Source: Protostelium mycophagum
Lineage: Eukaryota > Evosea > Variosea > Protosteliida > Protosteliaceae
Direction of reading: 5' to 3'
DNA length: 32,953 bases
NCBI GenBank assembly: GCA_002081555.1
Contig: MZNV01002552.1
Coordinates: forward strand, 1 to 32,953
Shown: in pieces, positions 1 to 10,677 of the stretch
Layout of the letters: every line of letters begins with the position of its first letter
How positions within the stretch are numbered: the first letter of the stretch is position 1
Made by a program: the position numbers and the translations under genes
Notes under the pieces: model-generated
Databases searched by the model: none
Told to the model about the DNA's origin: nothing
The model's input: the letters and a program-made list of their open reading frames with translations, nothing else

Positions 1-215
1 TCTCGCATCACTGGGACGATGAGCTTGTCAACACAATGTCATCAGCCTCTCGCATCAGCCCTCGCGATCTCCGCCCCTATCTGCCTGACTGGACTGCCCG
101 TCGCACCATCTTGTTTTCCTGCGACCTTCATCACACCGAGTGTATCAGCCAGCCCAATGACAACTTCATCATGTTCACGGTCGAGGCCCAACACAACACA
201 CAGTTTGAATTGTGA
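1..215 (+). CDS. 3' end of an unknown protein gene (partial)
   Basis: Frame 3 is open from the window edge to TGA at 213-215. It reads through HWDDELVNTMSSASRISPRD, a Pro/Arg stretch and CDLHHTECISQ, and ends in NTQFEL. The residue mix is balanced and has several Cys and His. An AATAAA at 246-251 lies about 30 nt after the stop, the spacing seen for other genes here. I do not recognise the family. The overlapping frame-1 ORF with an ATG at 19 is Ser/Pro/Thr-rich and looks like its shadow. The start and any upstream introns lie outside the window. Confidence 0.5.
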   Translation, partial: SHHWDDELVNTMSSASRISPRDLRPYLPDWTARRTILFSCDLHHTECISQPNDNFIMFTVEAQHNTQFEL

Positions 216-304
216 GAAGCCATGAGGACTTCAAGAACGAGTGAAAATAAACAATCAAAAAAATGATCAATTTTTTATTTATGATTTGTTTTGCTACAAC
301 TCCG

Positions 305-828
305 ATGAAAGGAGCGACCACTCTCTTCATCCTCGCGATCACCGCCGTGGCAGCAAGCATCCCCGAATGTATGAGTGCAACTACGGTCGATGTGATGTGC
401 CAACCTGGACCGGGTGTGCCAAGCTGGTGTGATCTGTCCTGTGCTCCTGGCTGGTTTATCGCTCACCTTACTTCCTCAAGTCCTTCGTCTTACATCTCCC
501 CCTCTGATGAGACCTATGCACGGTGCTACAAGCCTGATGCAAGATCAACGACCTGCGGTGCTACTTGTGTGAAGATGTCCACTGTAACCTCTGATTGTCG
601 CATAGACATCAATTGCCAGGTGAAGAGGCAATTTAAATGTGTTGACACTAATGGGGGCAGAGTGGAGGGTCTTGCTCACTGCGGTGTCCCACCAACTGGA
701 TCGTAACGAACCCAAAGGCTCTTAACAGTGACAGCTACGTCCAACAGGTGGACTCATCCCTCTTCCGCTGTCTCACCAACAACTCAAAGAAGATTGCGCA
801 ATGCGTAGCCGTTTGTAGACAATCCTAA
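305..828 (+). CDS. Small secreted cysteine-rich protein
   Basis: The ATG at 305 opens MKGATTLFILAITAVAAS, a textbook signal peptide (basic residue, hydrophobic core, Ala-Ser cleavage site). An in-frame ATG at 263 exists, but it would put extra residues before the signal. The mature part, about 140 aa, holds roughly a dozen Cys (CxPGPGVPSWCDLSC, CGATC, CRIDINC, CVAVC), which suggests a disulphide-bonded extracellular or cyst-wall protein. The first ORF runs to about 706. A 26-nt GT-AG intron at 703-728 shifts the frame and extends the protein through SDSYVQQVDSSLFRCLTNNS to KKIAQCVAVCRQS and TAA at 826-828. AATAAA is at 843-848. If the tiny intron is not real, the protein stops near residue 133. 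No family recognised. Confidence 0.75.
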
Positions 829-842
829 CTGGTGTCTATATC

Positions 843-848
843 AATAAA
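843..848 (+). terminator. Poly(A) signal AATAAA
   Basis: AATAAA lies 15 nt after the stop of the secreted cysteine-rich gene and fits its 3' processing signal. Confidence 0.6.
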
Positions 849-897
849 GTCGTGTTTGTCGTCCGTTGATTTTATTTTTGTTGTGGTGTTTTTTCAG

Positions 898-1157
898 ATG
901 ACTTGCTCGAAATTACAAAAGAAAACATCTTAAAACGAAAAGATATTGCCCAATGCTTTGCTGGATGTACAAGTGACTCTGGACACTGCCAGTTGTTGCG
1001 ATGGGATTTTGAGTTTAATAGATTGTTCCATAGCACAAGTGGTCGGTCGGCCCTCCACAGAAGTGTAGATGAATGTCTTTACGTACAAGTTCGTCCCCGC
1101 GAAAAGCGAAATTCAGAGAAGTCAAAGGTCAAACACAGAAGTAGACATGGACAATGA
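898..1157 (+). other. Orphan coding-like exon, possibly alternative or duplicated tail of the secreted protein
   Basis: A T-rich tract ending in TTTTTTCAG (up to 897) is followed by about 84 open codons to TGA at 1155-1157. There is no ATG start. The predicted peptide contains LKRKDIAQCFAGCTSDSGHC, which resembles the end of the upstream gene (NSKKIAQCVAVCRQS). It could be an alternative last exon of that gene, a decayed duplicate, or chance. It overlaps the start of the AMSH-like CDS in another frame. Apart from this ORF, the 829-1146 gap shows nothing I can name. Confidence 0.25.
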
Positions 1158-4100
1158 ACAAACCGAAATGCTTGCTATCAGCCTGGATCAATTAGCCAGA
1201 ATGGCTGAATCAGTCGTGAAAATCGATCCCTGTGTTTCTCTTATAAGGTGAAATACATCCAGATCTTCTTCATTTTTAGAAGAATATATTCTTAAAAATG
1301 CAGATATTGCCAGTCCTCAAAAGAACTGAGAAGACAAGCAGATTCGTATCGTTTGCAAGGAGGTCAGAGACTCTGAAATCATGACTGTCGCACATCGAAT
1401 ATTCACATTGTTTCAGATTTGGAACGAACATACCTCTATATGTTTAGATATTGTTCGTTAGTGGTTGGGATAAAGAAGCAACAAGGATGGTTAAATGTCA
1501 AGAAAGAAACAAGAGATGAGCTCATAAAGGTGAACTCGTGACATTTGTTTCACACATGATCAAGGCTGAATCATAAAATCAGTCGGCGTCGTCATACATG
1601 AATGAAATGGAATCGATGAAAGACAAGCTCAAACAAATCTATGAGGACGTGATCCGTAAACAAAAGGTAATCATTCATCTCTATATCATACATTAAACAT
1701 CCAAGGCTGCGGCGGCTGCCGCTGAAAAGTCCAGGCAGGAGGAGGAATTCAGGCGGGAAATGCAACAGTTAGAGAGCGAAAGACAAGAGAGGAAGAAGCT
1801 GCTTCTAGAAGCGAGCAGACCTGTAGAGAGCTACCAGCTGTTGAAGCTACAAGAACAGGTATTTTTATGAATAAAACATTCAATATTTTTAACCTTCCAA
1901 TAATAGAAAAGGGTCTTTAAAACCCTAAAAAATAAAAAAATCAAGATTGAAAGACAATTAAATGAAAAAAAATGTAAAAAAATATTTTAAAAAAATGTAA
2001 AAAAGTTGTAAAAAATGGTAACAAAAATAAAAAACTAAAATGGAGCAGGTGTCCAGGGACCAAGTGGGAATCTATGACAGGATGAACCTACCAAAGGTAC
2101 AAGTCCAACAACCACAATTAAATGTTCCGAAATACACACCTGCATCGCAGCTACAGGATATGTCCAAGAGAATACAAGACTTCAAGCCCGAACAAGGTCA
2201 ACGTTTTTTTCAAAATGAGGCGGCCACCCTTCGCGTTGATATCCAAAAAAATCATCTAAAAATTGTGTCATATCACCTGAAAAATTACTGAAAAAAATGT
2301 ATAAAAATCAAAACAAAATTACCAAAAATAACCAAGAAAATCGTTAAAAATCTTTCAATTGTAGAAGTCTTGGTGATATCTTTTCTGCACAATAACAAAT
2401 ATTTTGCAGATTGAGATGTAATTATGGGACTGATGATGTACAGGAATAATATTAGAACGACCTCAACAGAACTATCCACCATCTACAACACAAACTCCAC
2501 CAGTGGAGCCCCCTCCTATCCAGGTACAGCGAAACTCAATCTACAATGCCATTTTTTCTGTTATTTTTTCGAGTGTTTTCATCACGAAAAATAAAAAATC
2601 TAAAAATAGCTGAAACTATTAAAAAATTCAGGAAATGGTTGTAGTGGCCCCTCCAAATATAGATAACCCCATCACAAGACAATTGGTCGACGGTATAGAG
2701 CAGGTATATCCCATAATGAATCACAACTTTCGGCTGCATACTGTCTTATACCTTTTCAACTTGAATTTTCAAGATGAAAGTTGTATTGTGGCTTTGTCGC
2801 CAAAACAAAATCATTCAAGAGCAGAAAAATCTGGAAATATTTTTGGAACAACTACACTTTTGTAGAACTACACCATTGGTGTTTTTGCGGCAGAACTAAA
2901 TTTTGTACAAACCGAAGTTTCTCCAAAATTTCTGAGATTCTTCAGGTCCAAAAAGAAATAGACGCGAAGAGGACGTCGACAACGTCGACAGTGCAGCCCA
3001 TAGACAATGCCAATGGTTTACTAGTCGACATTTCAGAGTTCTCCACACCAGAACCTGTCGTAGAGCCAGTGAGACCCACACTTCCCCCACAGGTCATAAC
3101 ACAACCCCCTCCTCAACTACCTCCATCTACAATTCAGACCCCTCCCCCCACTCCAACCCAAGTCCTACCCCCATCTACAATGCCGTCTACAACTCAATAT
3201 AACGCCACGACACCATATCCTGCTCTAAACATCAAGCCACCAAGCCATCACGTGAGATCTTTTTCCATGAATTTTCACTGAAAAAGAACAGAATGCGCCG
3301 AACGGATACCAATTTGCAGATGCGAATCGCGAGGTTAGGGTATCTGCGCCACCAGCCAGTCTTCCCCCCGCAACTACAACGAGGATCATTGAAACTCCGA
3401 AGCAAACTCCGATCAAGGAGATCGAAGAGACCAGAAGAGTTTTTATCGAGGACAACGTGAGATTCAAAATTCAAATTTAGATTTGGCGGGAACCAGATTG
3501 TAGATGGACATATGTATTGATGACGTCACAGATGCTAACCTCCTTCATGAAGATTGCTGAAAGAAACACGAGAGCAGATATTGAGACTTTGGGACTCTTG
3601 GCGGGTGTTTTGGTAATTTATTTTTCTCGATTTATTTTTTTATTTAAAAATAAATAAAATATTCTGAATACAAGAAAATAATATTTCTTAGAAAGGGAAT
3701 GTGTTGTATGTGAGCACGCTCATCATCCCATCAGTAAGTGATCATGAATTCATATGTCTTTATCTGTTGTTCTTCTCTTTACTTGGAAGCTCATCTGTTT
3801 TGGCAACGCCAAAACATTTAGAAGAAAGAACCAAAACACTGCGGCACAGCTGCGGCCAACCATCGAGGTCAAATGGAAGATGATCAGCCAATTCTCACAC
3901 ATTTACAGCAAGAAGGAACCTCAGACACCTGCTCAATGTGAGTAAATAGATGATTTGAGGCATCAAATTAAATGATCACAGGCACAATGAAGAGGATGTC
4001 TTTGAATTCATGGACAAGAATGACCTGCTCACCATAGGCTGGATACATGTGAGTTTCGATTCTTAATCAGCTGTTCTTGCATTACTTCACCCTGACATGT

Positions 4101-4442
4101 TCCCAGACACACCCCAACCACAGGTGCTTCATGAGCGCTGTAGACCTCCACACACACTTTCCTTACCAGTCTCTATTGAAAGAAGCCATCGCCGTTGTAA
4201 TGGCGCCGAACGACAACCCAAAGTAGGCCAAACATCCTCTTTACACATGAAAATGACATTCGATTAGATTTGGCATTTTCTCGCTGGTCGATCCATTGGG
4301 GCTCAAAGTGATTCAGAGGTGTGATGAGAGGGGATTCCATGAACATAATCCACCCTCCGCGAACCTCTACCACACAGCACCACACGTGACTCGGATTGGA
4401 GGATCATCAGAGTATAAGATCGCTGATCTGCGGCGGCGATAG
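1147..4442 (+). CDS. STAMBP: AMSH/STAMBP-type JAMM deubiquitinase (K63-specific family)
   Basis: Zn-dependent deubiquitinase of the AMSH family, whose members remove K63-linked ubiquitin from endosomal cargo with ESCRT proteins. Sixteen exons: 1147-1247, 1304-1362, 1417-1529, 1583-1666, 1706-1858, 2049-2196, 2456-2523, 2632-2703, 2946-3251, 3292-3456, 3481-3612, 3692-3733, 3909-3937, 3982-4048, 4107-4222, 4268-4442. They total 1830 nt, or 609 aa (human AMSH is 424). Residues 1-110 match the USP8-dimerisation/MIT-like domain (RRQADSYRLQGDLERTYLYM). A charged coiled coil follows, then a long Pro/Thr linker. The JAMM domain starts near 430, with Glu458 in ADIETLG, His513 and His515 in WIHTHP and Asp526 in SAVDLHTH (HxHx10D). 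CDERGFHEHN supplies the family's second zinc site. The intron at 3457-3480 is only 24 nt. The longer linker is the main difference from animal AMSH. Confidence 0.93.
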
Positions 4443-4495
4443 ACTTGATTCACGTCTTTGTTCTGATTCATATAAACGATTCCGTCATCTCCAGA

Positions 4496-4930
4496 TCAAG
4501 AATGAGAACGGGCAGAAGTGATCTTCTTTTTATTTTCGGAAACAATACGAGTTACATAACCTTTAGAGGTTCTGCATGAGCACAAGGACCTGAGGGAGTT
4601 TGTCACAACGAGGCGGGAAAGAATTTCCTCTTCTTTATTTCGCCGACCTGGTTTCTTGCCAATTCTTTGGCAAACTGCAAAAGTGCTCCAATTTCTGCCA
4701 TATTGAAGAGTCGAGAATTGGAGCACCCGAACCTCAAGATTTCCATATACAGAATTGAAAAGACCATTGACGTGATAAGTTGCGGTATTAACCGTAGAAA
4801 GATTTTCCGAAACCGAAAATAAGAATCTCCGAAAACAAAACGAGGAAATAGGTGCACAAGGACGAAGCTGTGAGTTGACTTCCTTGAAACAGGGATTCTT
4901 CAATATAGAGGGTAATGCCCTTTTATTCAT
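4496..4930 (-). CDS. Doubtful single-exon ORF, 144 aa
   Basis: An uninterrupted minus-strand frame starts at ATG (4930) in a reasonable context (ggaacATG). It begins MNKRALPSILKNPCFKEVNS and ends in KKKITSARSHS. The basic start lacking acidic residues could be a mitochondrial presequence, but I recognise no family. A second minus frame from about 4698 also looks coding-like (MAEIGALLQFAKELARNQ) and could belong to a spliced gene instead. A minus AATAAA lies inside the last 40 nt of the ORF, which argues for an earlier end. The rest of the 4443-5074 gap holds nothing I can name. Confidence 0.3.
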   Translation of the reverse strand: MNKRALPSILKNPCFKEVNSQLRPCAPISSFCFRRFLFSVSENLSTVNTATYHVNGLFNSVYGNLEVRVLQFSTLQYGRNWSTFAVCQRIGKKPGRRNKEEEILSRLVVTNSLRSLCSCRTSKGYVTRIVSENKKKITSARSHS

Positions 4931-5074
4931 GTTCCTCTTGACCTTTCCCTCAATGATCTCAGATCTTTCGAATTAATGTTTGAAATTGGAGAAACATAAG
5001 AAGATAAGAAGGTGATGCTTCATCACTTGGGTTTTTGACAGTGTTTTGTTTTGAAGCGGTTTGACTTCAAAAAG

Positions 5075-8000
5075 ATGGACGCCATATTAGAGGCGATAGA
5101 GAGCAAGACATCCACCATATATGGAACAACCACAGCTGCAGTTGCGCTGACGGGGGGTAAGATGACGGAGCAGGTCAGGATAGAGGATTTCTCGAAATGA
5201 AAAATGACAAAGTTTCAGGGCGAAGCCGGAGAGCCCGTTCTTTATTTCGATGAGAGACCACCCCAATGGTGCATTGTGGACAAATGGTTTTCGATGGGCG
5301 TATTGTGCACAGACAGGAGTATCAAAGAATTGGAAGCAGTTGTTTACAATACAGACAATGAAGTGGTCAAGGACGTCGAGCCCGAAGTGTCCAACGTCAT
5401 TCATGACAAGTACTCTGCCCCAAATCTTCATCTTTGCTGATGTCACATAGGAGGGTGGTGGTGTCTCTATATGAGGTCCCAAAGACGAACCTCTATCGTG
5501 CCGTTTTTCGAATGAGATTTGTGAATGGAAGCAAAGGAGCCTGGCTGCATATAGGCATCCACAGGACATCTGAAGAGGGGCCTCTCAAATGCTTGTTGAA
5601 ATCACCACCCATCAAGGTGCAGACCAACCGTTCTAAGAGGCCTAGGGATACGAAGAAGAGAGCTAGTGAGTGTCCTCTTTATCCACATTCGCCGATGTCA
5701 TCGCATTTTGAAGTGCGTGGTGACGTGATGACACCCCGGTATTTAAAAGCATATTGTAAGCCCCTCAGCCCTGCGGGCATGAAAAATACCACAGTTTTGC
5801 AGCCACACGTGCGATTTTATAAAATAAATCAAATCACGGCAAACGATGACCCCTCCCATATCTAAAAATAGAACAGCCCCCGTGGTCTCCTCCCTCTCCC
5901 CCAGCTCCGTCCCTAGCACGGGGAATTTCCCCGGCCGTAACGACAGGATGCTCCTCATATTTGGCTGCAATTTTTATTTATGGGGCCGGACGCCGGTCAT
6001 CCAGCTCTGTCCACAGAAGGAAAACGGTCAGATAGACTATGACCCTCGAAACACCGTGGAGATTAGACCTCCTAACCTGATTTGGTGGAGCGAGAACCTG
6101 CTGGAGTGTCAGCTGCCAGAGTGCTGCGCTCAAAATATCATAGTGAGGGTATCCAACTATGACGGGGTATACGGTGAAGGTGTGTGGGTGATGACGTAAT
6201 CAATTTTGTAGTTTTGGCGGGAAATCACGTGGATTGAAAGTCGAAGAATCGAGAATTTCCCGGAAATCTGACGATTTTCCAGGAAAGATGTTGAAAGTGA
6301 GCGAGACCCCCGGGGCCAGCGCGGACGATTCCAGACTTTTAGACCTGTCAAAACCCCTGGGAAATATAGTGGACTACCAACAATTGACCAACTCACACCT
6401 AATGCTCGATTTTACACCGATAAGCGAGAGCAAGTTGAAGAACAACGAAGAGTATATCAAAGACTTTAAAATCAAGGTGAACAGTATATTTTTTCTGGAA
6501 ATTTTTTTGCAACGGCGATGCAATATATTTTTGGTACAGAGCCAAGAAGGTTTTCTTTTGCAGAGGGCTGCGGACCTCTATAAACGTTTTTGAAGATGTT
6601 ATATCACGATATCTTCTGCGGCTCTGCCGCATTACAATTGTCTCTGGTAAAGCTGGCGACTTTATCCTTTTACAACTATCCTCCTGTGCAGAGATCATTT
6701 TTGTTTTCGAATAGAGAACTGCAAACTACAACAGTGTAAACACGCAGCAAATGTATAACTCCGCAATACAAAAAACAGAAGGGTTTAGTCTCAACAAACT
6801 CGAAGCCGGCAGAACGACGATGATCCCATAATTGATTCTTTCAGGTGGTCGTGTATGTAAAGAACGATAAAGAGTGTGTCTTGGCGTATACACAAGGGGG
6901 CGGAAAATCACCGGAAAAAATACCGCTGGAAGACATCGCTGTGATCGTGAGGATTGTAGATACAAAGTACAAGAACGAATTCAAAGAGGTATTTTTTAAA
7001 CTTTAGACTTGAAAAAATTTTCCCAATTTCATTATGTCTTGCGCTTCATAGAAATTTTTCAAATAAATAATACCTCAGAAAGATAATGAAATAAAATATT
7101 AAAATAAGTAGTATATGATCGGCCATCTACAAGAGGAGGCAGACTCGGTGCAAGATGAGAGATCCGTAGTGTTTAGAAATAATGACAACCTCATGATCGG
7201 TTACAAGTTGTCATGTGATGTGAGTATACCCCTCAAAATCACAATGAAAAATAGTTTACAAAGATAGGTACCGAAGAAGATGAATCCATCACTCACCATA
7301 CAAGTTTTTTTAAGGTGAAATTTTATTTAAAAAATCTTTGGAAATGAAAAAAAAATTGAAAAAAACAGAAATCAGCTCACTCAACAATTTCTTCTTGACC
7401 CTGTCACTTTTTCAGAAATCTGTTCAGAAAAAAATGTCTTCCACACTGGCCCCCCCGACCCCCTCGCCAATGTCGACAACATCTTCACCACCTCCGGCAA
7501 CTACAACGCGCCAACTTTTCACACCAGCATGACGAGCAGTACGGGGTTAGAAATTCCCACCCCCAAGCTGAAGCGGTCGATGCTCTCGACTACAACGAAG
7601 TTGGCGGGGCTCAATAATTTGAACATGACCGACGAGATGAAGGTGGTGACCACACATCTACAAGCCGGATTGGCACTGGTCTCGCAACAGTCAGATTGTG
7701 ATACGTGAGTGTATAGAAAATATGTTTTGCAACATAAAGATCTGCGGCAGAGTCAAAGTAGAGCCATTTGTTGTTGCGGCACAGCCCACACGAGTTTTAT
7801 TCGTGAACCAAAGACTATGTTGTTCGACAAAGATTTGATTGAAATGTTGCCAAAATGATGGTTTATTTGCAAACATAAAGATCTGGGGCAGAGGCGTAGT
7901 AGTGCCAATTTGTTGCGGCACAGCCCACACGAGTTTTTCGTGAAGCATAACACTGTGCTTGTTGTTGGGAAAAATCCAATTAAAATGCTGCCAGAATGAT

Positions 8001-10599
8001 GGTTTGTTCTTGCGGCCCTGCCGCAGTGTAGATCACAATCTATTCTTCACAGTCGTTTTTGCTGTTGCAGATTTCACACAGATCACATCCCCATAATATA
8101 TCATCGCACCTTATCCTCCTATTTATATAACACAGATGGAACAGCATATTTGAAGCGGCCATGATCGATTTCGCAAAGAAAAAGGAAGACCTCATGACCG
8201 AACCGTAAGTCCATTTTGAAATTTATTTTTGGCGGGAGATACACGACGAGATGACACGTCATCGAAATTTCACCTCCACGTGTCTGAACATTTTTTAAAA
8301 TAAAATATACTGATTCTATTTTTAGCAACAGCAAGAGGATATCCCTAGGAAAAGTACAACGCTCCAACTCTGTCGAGAAAATGCCCGTGAGATTTCATTT
8401 TTATTCATTTTTCGCCCTCAAATCTGCGATTCACACATTCGCAGGAAGCGAAACCAACGGTAGTAAAAGCGGAGAGGGTGGAGAAAAATTCCAAACACAA
8501 TTCCCAGACTCTGGTCGTGGTCTCACACCAGAACGGCAATAAGCCCGCCCAAAATATGGCCGCTTCGCCTTCACAGTCTCAATTGCAAGAAGGTGATTAC
8601 TCGTTGTAGATCAACTTGGTTACGTTCACATTCATTTACAAAAAAACTTCTGCGTTGTATTTTTTCACGGGAAGATCACGTGACTCCTCTCGTCTACAAC
8701 CATAAACAAAATCTTCCGAGAAATCCACCCTCTACAACTCGATCTAAAAATACACCAGATGATGATGACGTCATGGACAACTCCGCCACAGAAGAGCAAG
8801 ACAGTGTGGACAAGCGTATAGCCGTGTATCAAAACACCTCTATATGCAACACCTTCATGTCCCAAGTTCCTCAAGAGAGTAGACCTTCTGTTGTCTATTG
8901 GAAGTTCTTCAACCCTGGCACGAGAACTTTCCTGGAACTTGTCGGAGGAAGACTACAGATTATTGGTGAGATCCTCTTCATCTTTTGTTGTAAAATTAAA
9001 TCTGTGATTTTGCAAAAAAAAATGGAAAAAAGAATAAATTATTAATGACATTTTCTTCATTTTTTGTTAATTTTTTCATTTTGCAAAAAAAAAATACGAA
9101 AAAATTACATATGAAAAAATAGAAGAAAAGAGTTTGAAGAAAACAGGATCCAGACGAATCCAAATGTTGATTGATGGTCTCCCGCCAGGAAGTAAATTGA
9201 CAGGAGCACATCTCTATGTACAAAAGACGTCATCACACCCCGGGTTCACGAATATGGTCAATACCGACCAAGAGTTAACGCAGAATCCCTCATGGCCTCA
9301 CAGGTGATTTTTTCAACATTTTTTTAATTTTTTTGCAATTTTTCAAAATCAAAAATCGCGAAAAATTCACGAAAAATTCAATGAAAATAAATTTTCGTCA
9401 TCTGTCAATTTCAACAAAAAAATTTTAAAGAAATAATAATAATAAATAAATTATAAAAAATAATAATAATAAATTATAAAAATAATAAAAAATAGCTACG
9501 AAATGATCGAGAATTGCCTCCGTTGTAGAGAGAATGGAATACCAAATGTATTCTGTGTATTACCAAGAAGAGGAAGAGAATACGATTTCCCATGGTTCAC
9601 ATTTAGAATCACTTGCACATCCACCGCAAAGCACTGGAGGGGTAATTTTCATTTATTTTTTTTAATATTTTTTCAATATTTCTTGTCTTTTTGAAGTTCA
9701 TGAAATAATATTTCGATTTGTGTATTTTTTTGTGAGAAGAAATAATAATCTATAGGATCACCGTTTTGGATTGGTGCAGAATTCATTACTGACCCCATGA
9801 ACCCACAAATCATCAAGGTGATTTTGTAGCAAATTATTTTTATATTTTTTTAGAAGTTTGAAAAAAACTGGAAAATAAAAATATTTTTATGAATATATTC
9901 CAGGTTTTTTCACCGGCAATTCATGTGCAATCCAAAGTCAAGAGTAAAGATTTGATGTTGGAAGAGCAAAGTGAGTAGAGTTATACAACATTCATGCAAT
10001 ATCAACTGTCTTTGTAGTGTTTAGCGAGTATTTTTGCTGCAGCAAAGAATCGCAAGTTGTAGCAAAGAATCGCAAATTGCGGCAAAGCCGCAAACAACAA
10101 ATACACTTGGTATTGATGATCAAGTCTTCAGTCATGTCAAGATTTCATTGGCATTCTTCATTTTTATTCACATGAGACAGTGTCCGCACCACCCAATACG
10201 ACAACACCGACATCACCCCTGCCTCTGACCCCGACTACAACGAATAGAAACTCGAATGTGGTCGTTGTAAACACTACTCCACAGCTGCCACCGAGATCTT
10301 TAGGCTTGAGGCCATTTACTGATGCGCAATCAGAGACAGGTGCAAAATTTTCACTTTCAAAAATGCCATCTACAACTCAAATAATCATTTTTATTTATTT
10401 TTGATGAAAAGATCTGAAATATTTTTGGCTGAAAATGTTAGGAAAACCATCAGCAGTCAACACCATCAGCATAGGAAAGTCACCCAGCGGGTTGCCCCCA
10501 CCAAAGAAAAGTGCACCACCCGTGCCACCATCTACAACGACACCGACAAGGCCACCTGGTAACCCTATGGTCAGAAACACTGCAACAAAAATAGAGTGA
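5075..10599 (+). CDS. Large IPT/TIG-domain protein, putative DNA-binding regulator
   Basis: Nineteen exons with consistent phases give 956 aa: 5075-5173, 5219-5409, 5451-5665, 5877-6179, 6283-6476, 6845-6988, 7112-7219, 7268-7314, 7369-7704, 8136-8204, 8326-8386, 8445-8592, 8759-8965, 9147-9303, 9496-9641, 9756-9817, 9904-9970, 10181-10339, 10442-10599. Residues 34-165 form a beta-rich module ending SPPIKVQTNRSKRPRDTKKR, a basic, NLS-like tail. An IPT/TIG Ig-like domain follows at about 170-265 (PVVSSLSPSSVPSTG, then WWSENLLECQLP). The middle is beta-rich, then Ser/Thr-rich. Residues 670-845 look like a second copy of the first module (FPWFTFRITCTST, FWIGAEF, SPAIHVQSKVKSK). The C-terminus is a Pro/Thr tail. 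Beta-sandwich plus IPT is the layout of Rel, EBF, CSL and Spt23-like transcription regulators, but I cannot place it in a named family. Introns hold tandem and mini-hairpin repeats. Confidence 0.83.
6477..6844 (+). other. Long intron of the IPT gene with a coding-like stretch
   Basis: This 368-nt intron joins DFKIK to VVVYVK in phase 0. Between them, after an acceptor-like TAG at 6718, a frame reads RTANYNSVNTQQMYNSAIQK and runs to a stop. It has no GT donor in a usable phase, so I treat it as intronic or a dead exon. A TGCGGCTCTGCCGCA mini-hairpin sits near 6616. Confidence 0.5.
7731..8012 (+). repeat. Tandem duplication, two ~141-bp units in an intron
   Basis: Inside the 431-nt intron 7705-8135 the order AACATAAAGATCTG, TTGCGGCACAGCCCACACGA, ATGATGGTTT occurs twice, with starts at 7731 and 7872 (period 141). 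The copies have diverged by scattered substitutions and small indels. The second ends next to a third TGCGGCC..GCCGCA hairpin (8010-8030). This appears to be a local duplication of a unit containing the dispersed GCGGC word. Confidence 0.75.
9421..9494 (+). repeat. AT-rich microsatellite-like tract in an intron
   Basis: Runs of AATAATAATAAATAAATTAT repeat imperfectly just before the exon at 9496 of the IPT gene. Low complexity; no coding frame. Confidence 0.7.
10042..10095 (+). repeat. 20-bp short tandem repeat ending in a mini-hairpin
   Basis: GCAAAGAATCGCAAGTTGTA at 10042 is followed by GCAAAGAATCGCAAATTGCG at 10062 and a partial third copy, GCAAAGCCGCAAAC. The junction of copies 2 and 3 makes the hairpin TTGCGGCAAAGCCGCAA. 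It lies in the intron 9971-10180. Confidence 0.75.
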
Positions 10600-10677
10600 T
10601 AAAAAGCATTGTATTTATTGTCAAGAGGCCATCTTTGTTCTAATCATCAAAAACGATCAACACCCATTTATTTAGAC

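Noticed and set aside
19-225. Plus ORF with an ATG at 19, Ser/Pro/Thr-rich
   Set aside because: Another frame of the same DNA reads a more balanced protein to a stop with a poly(A) signal; this one looks like its shadow.
6718-6826. RTANYNSVNTQQ exon in the IPT gene
   Set aside because: No GT donor in the needed phase; direct splicing 6476 to 6845 gives a natural continuous beta strand.
7338-7532. ORF with SVQKKMSSTLAPPTPSPMST as part of the IPT gene
   Set aside because: The neighbouring frame (FHTGPPDPLANVDNIFTTSG) joins upstream and downstream exons in phase, so the Pro/Ser/Thr-rich reading is out of frame.
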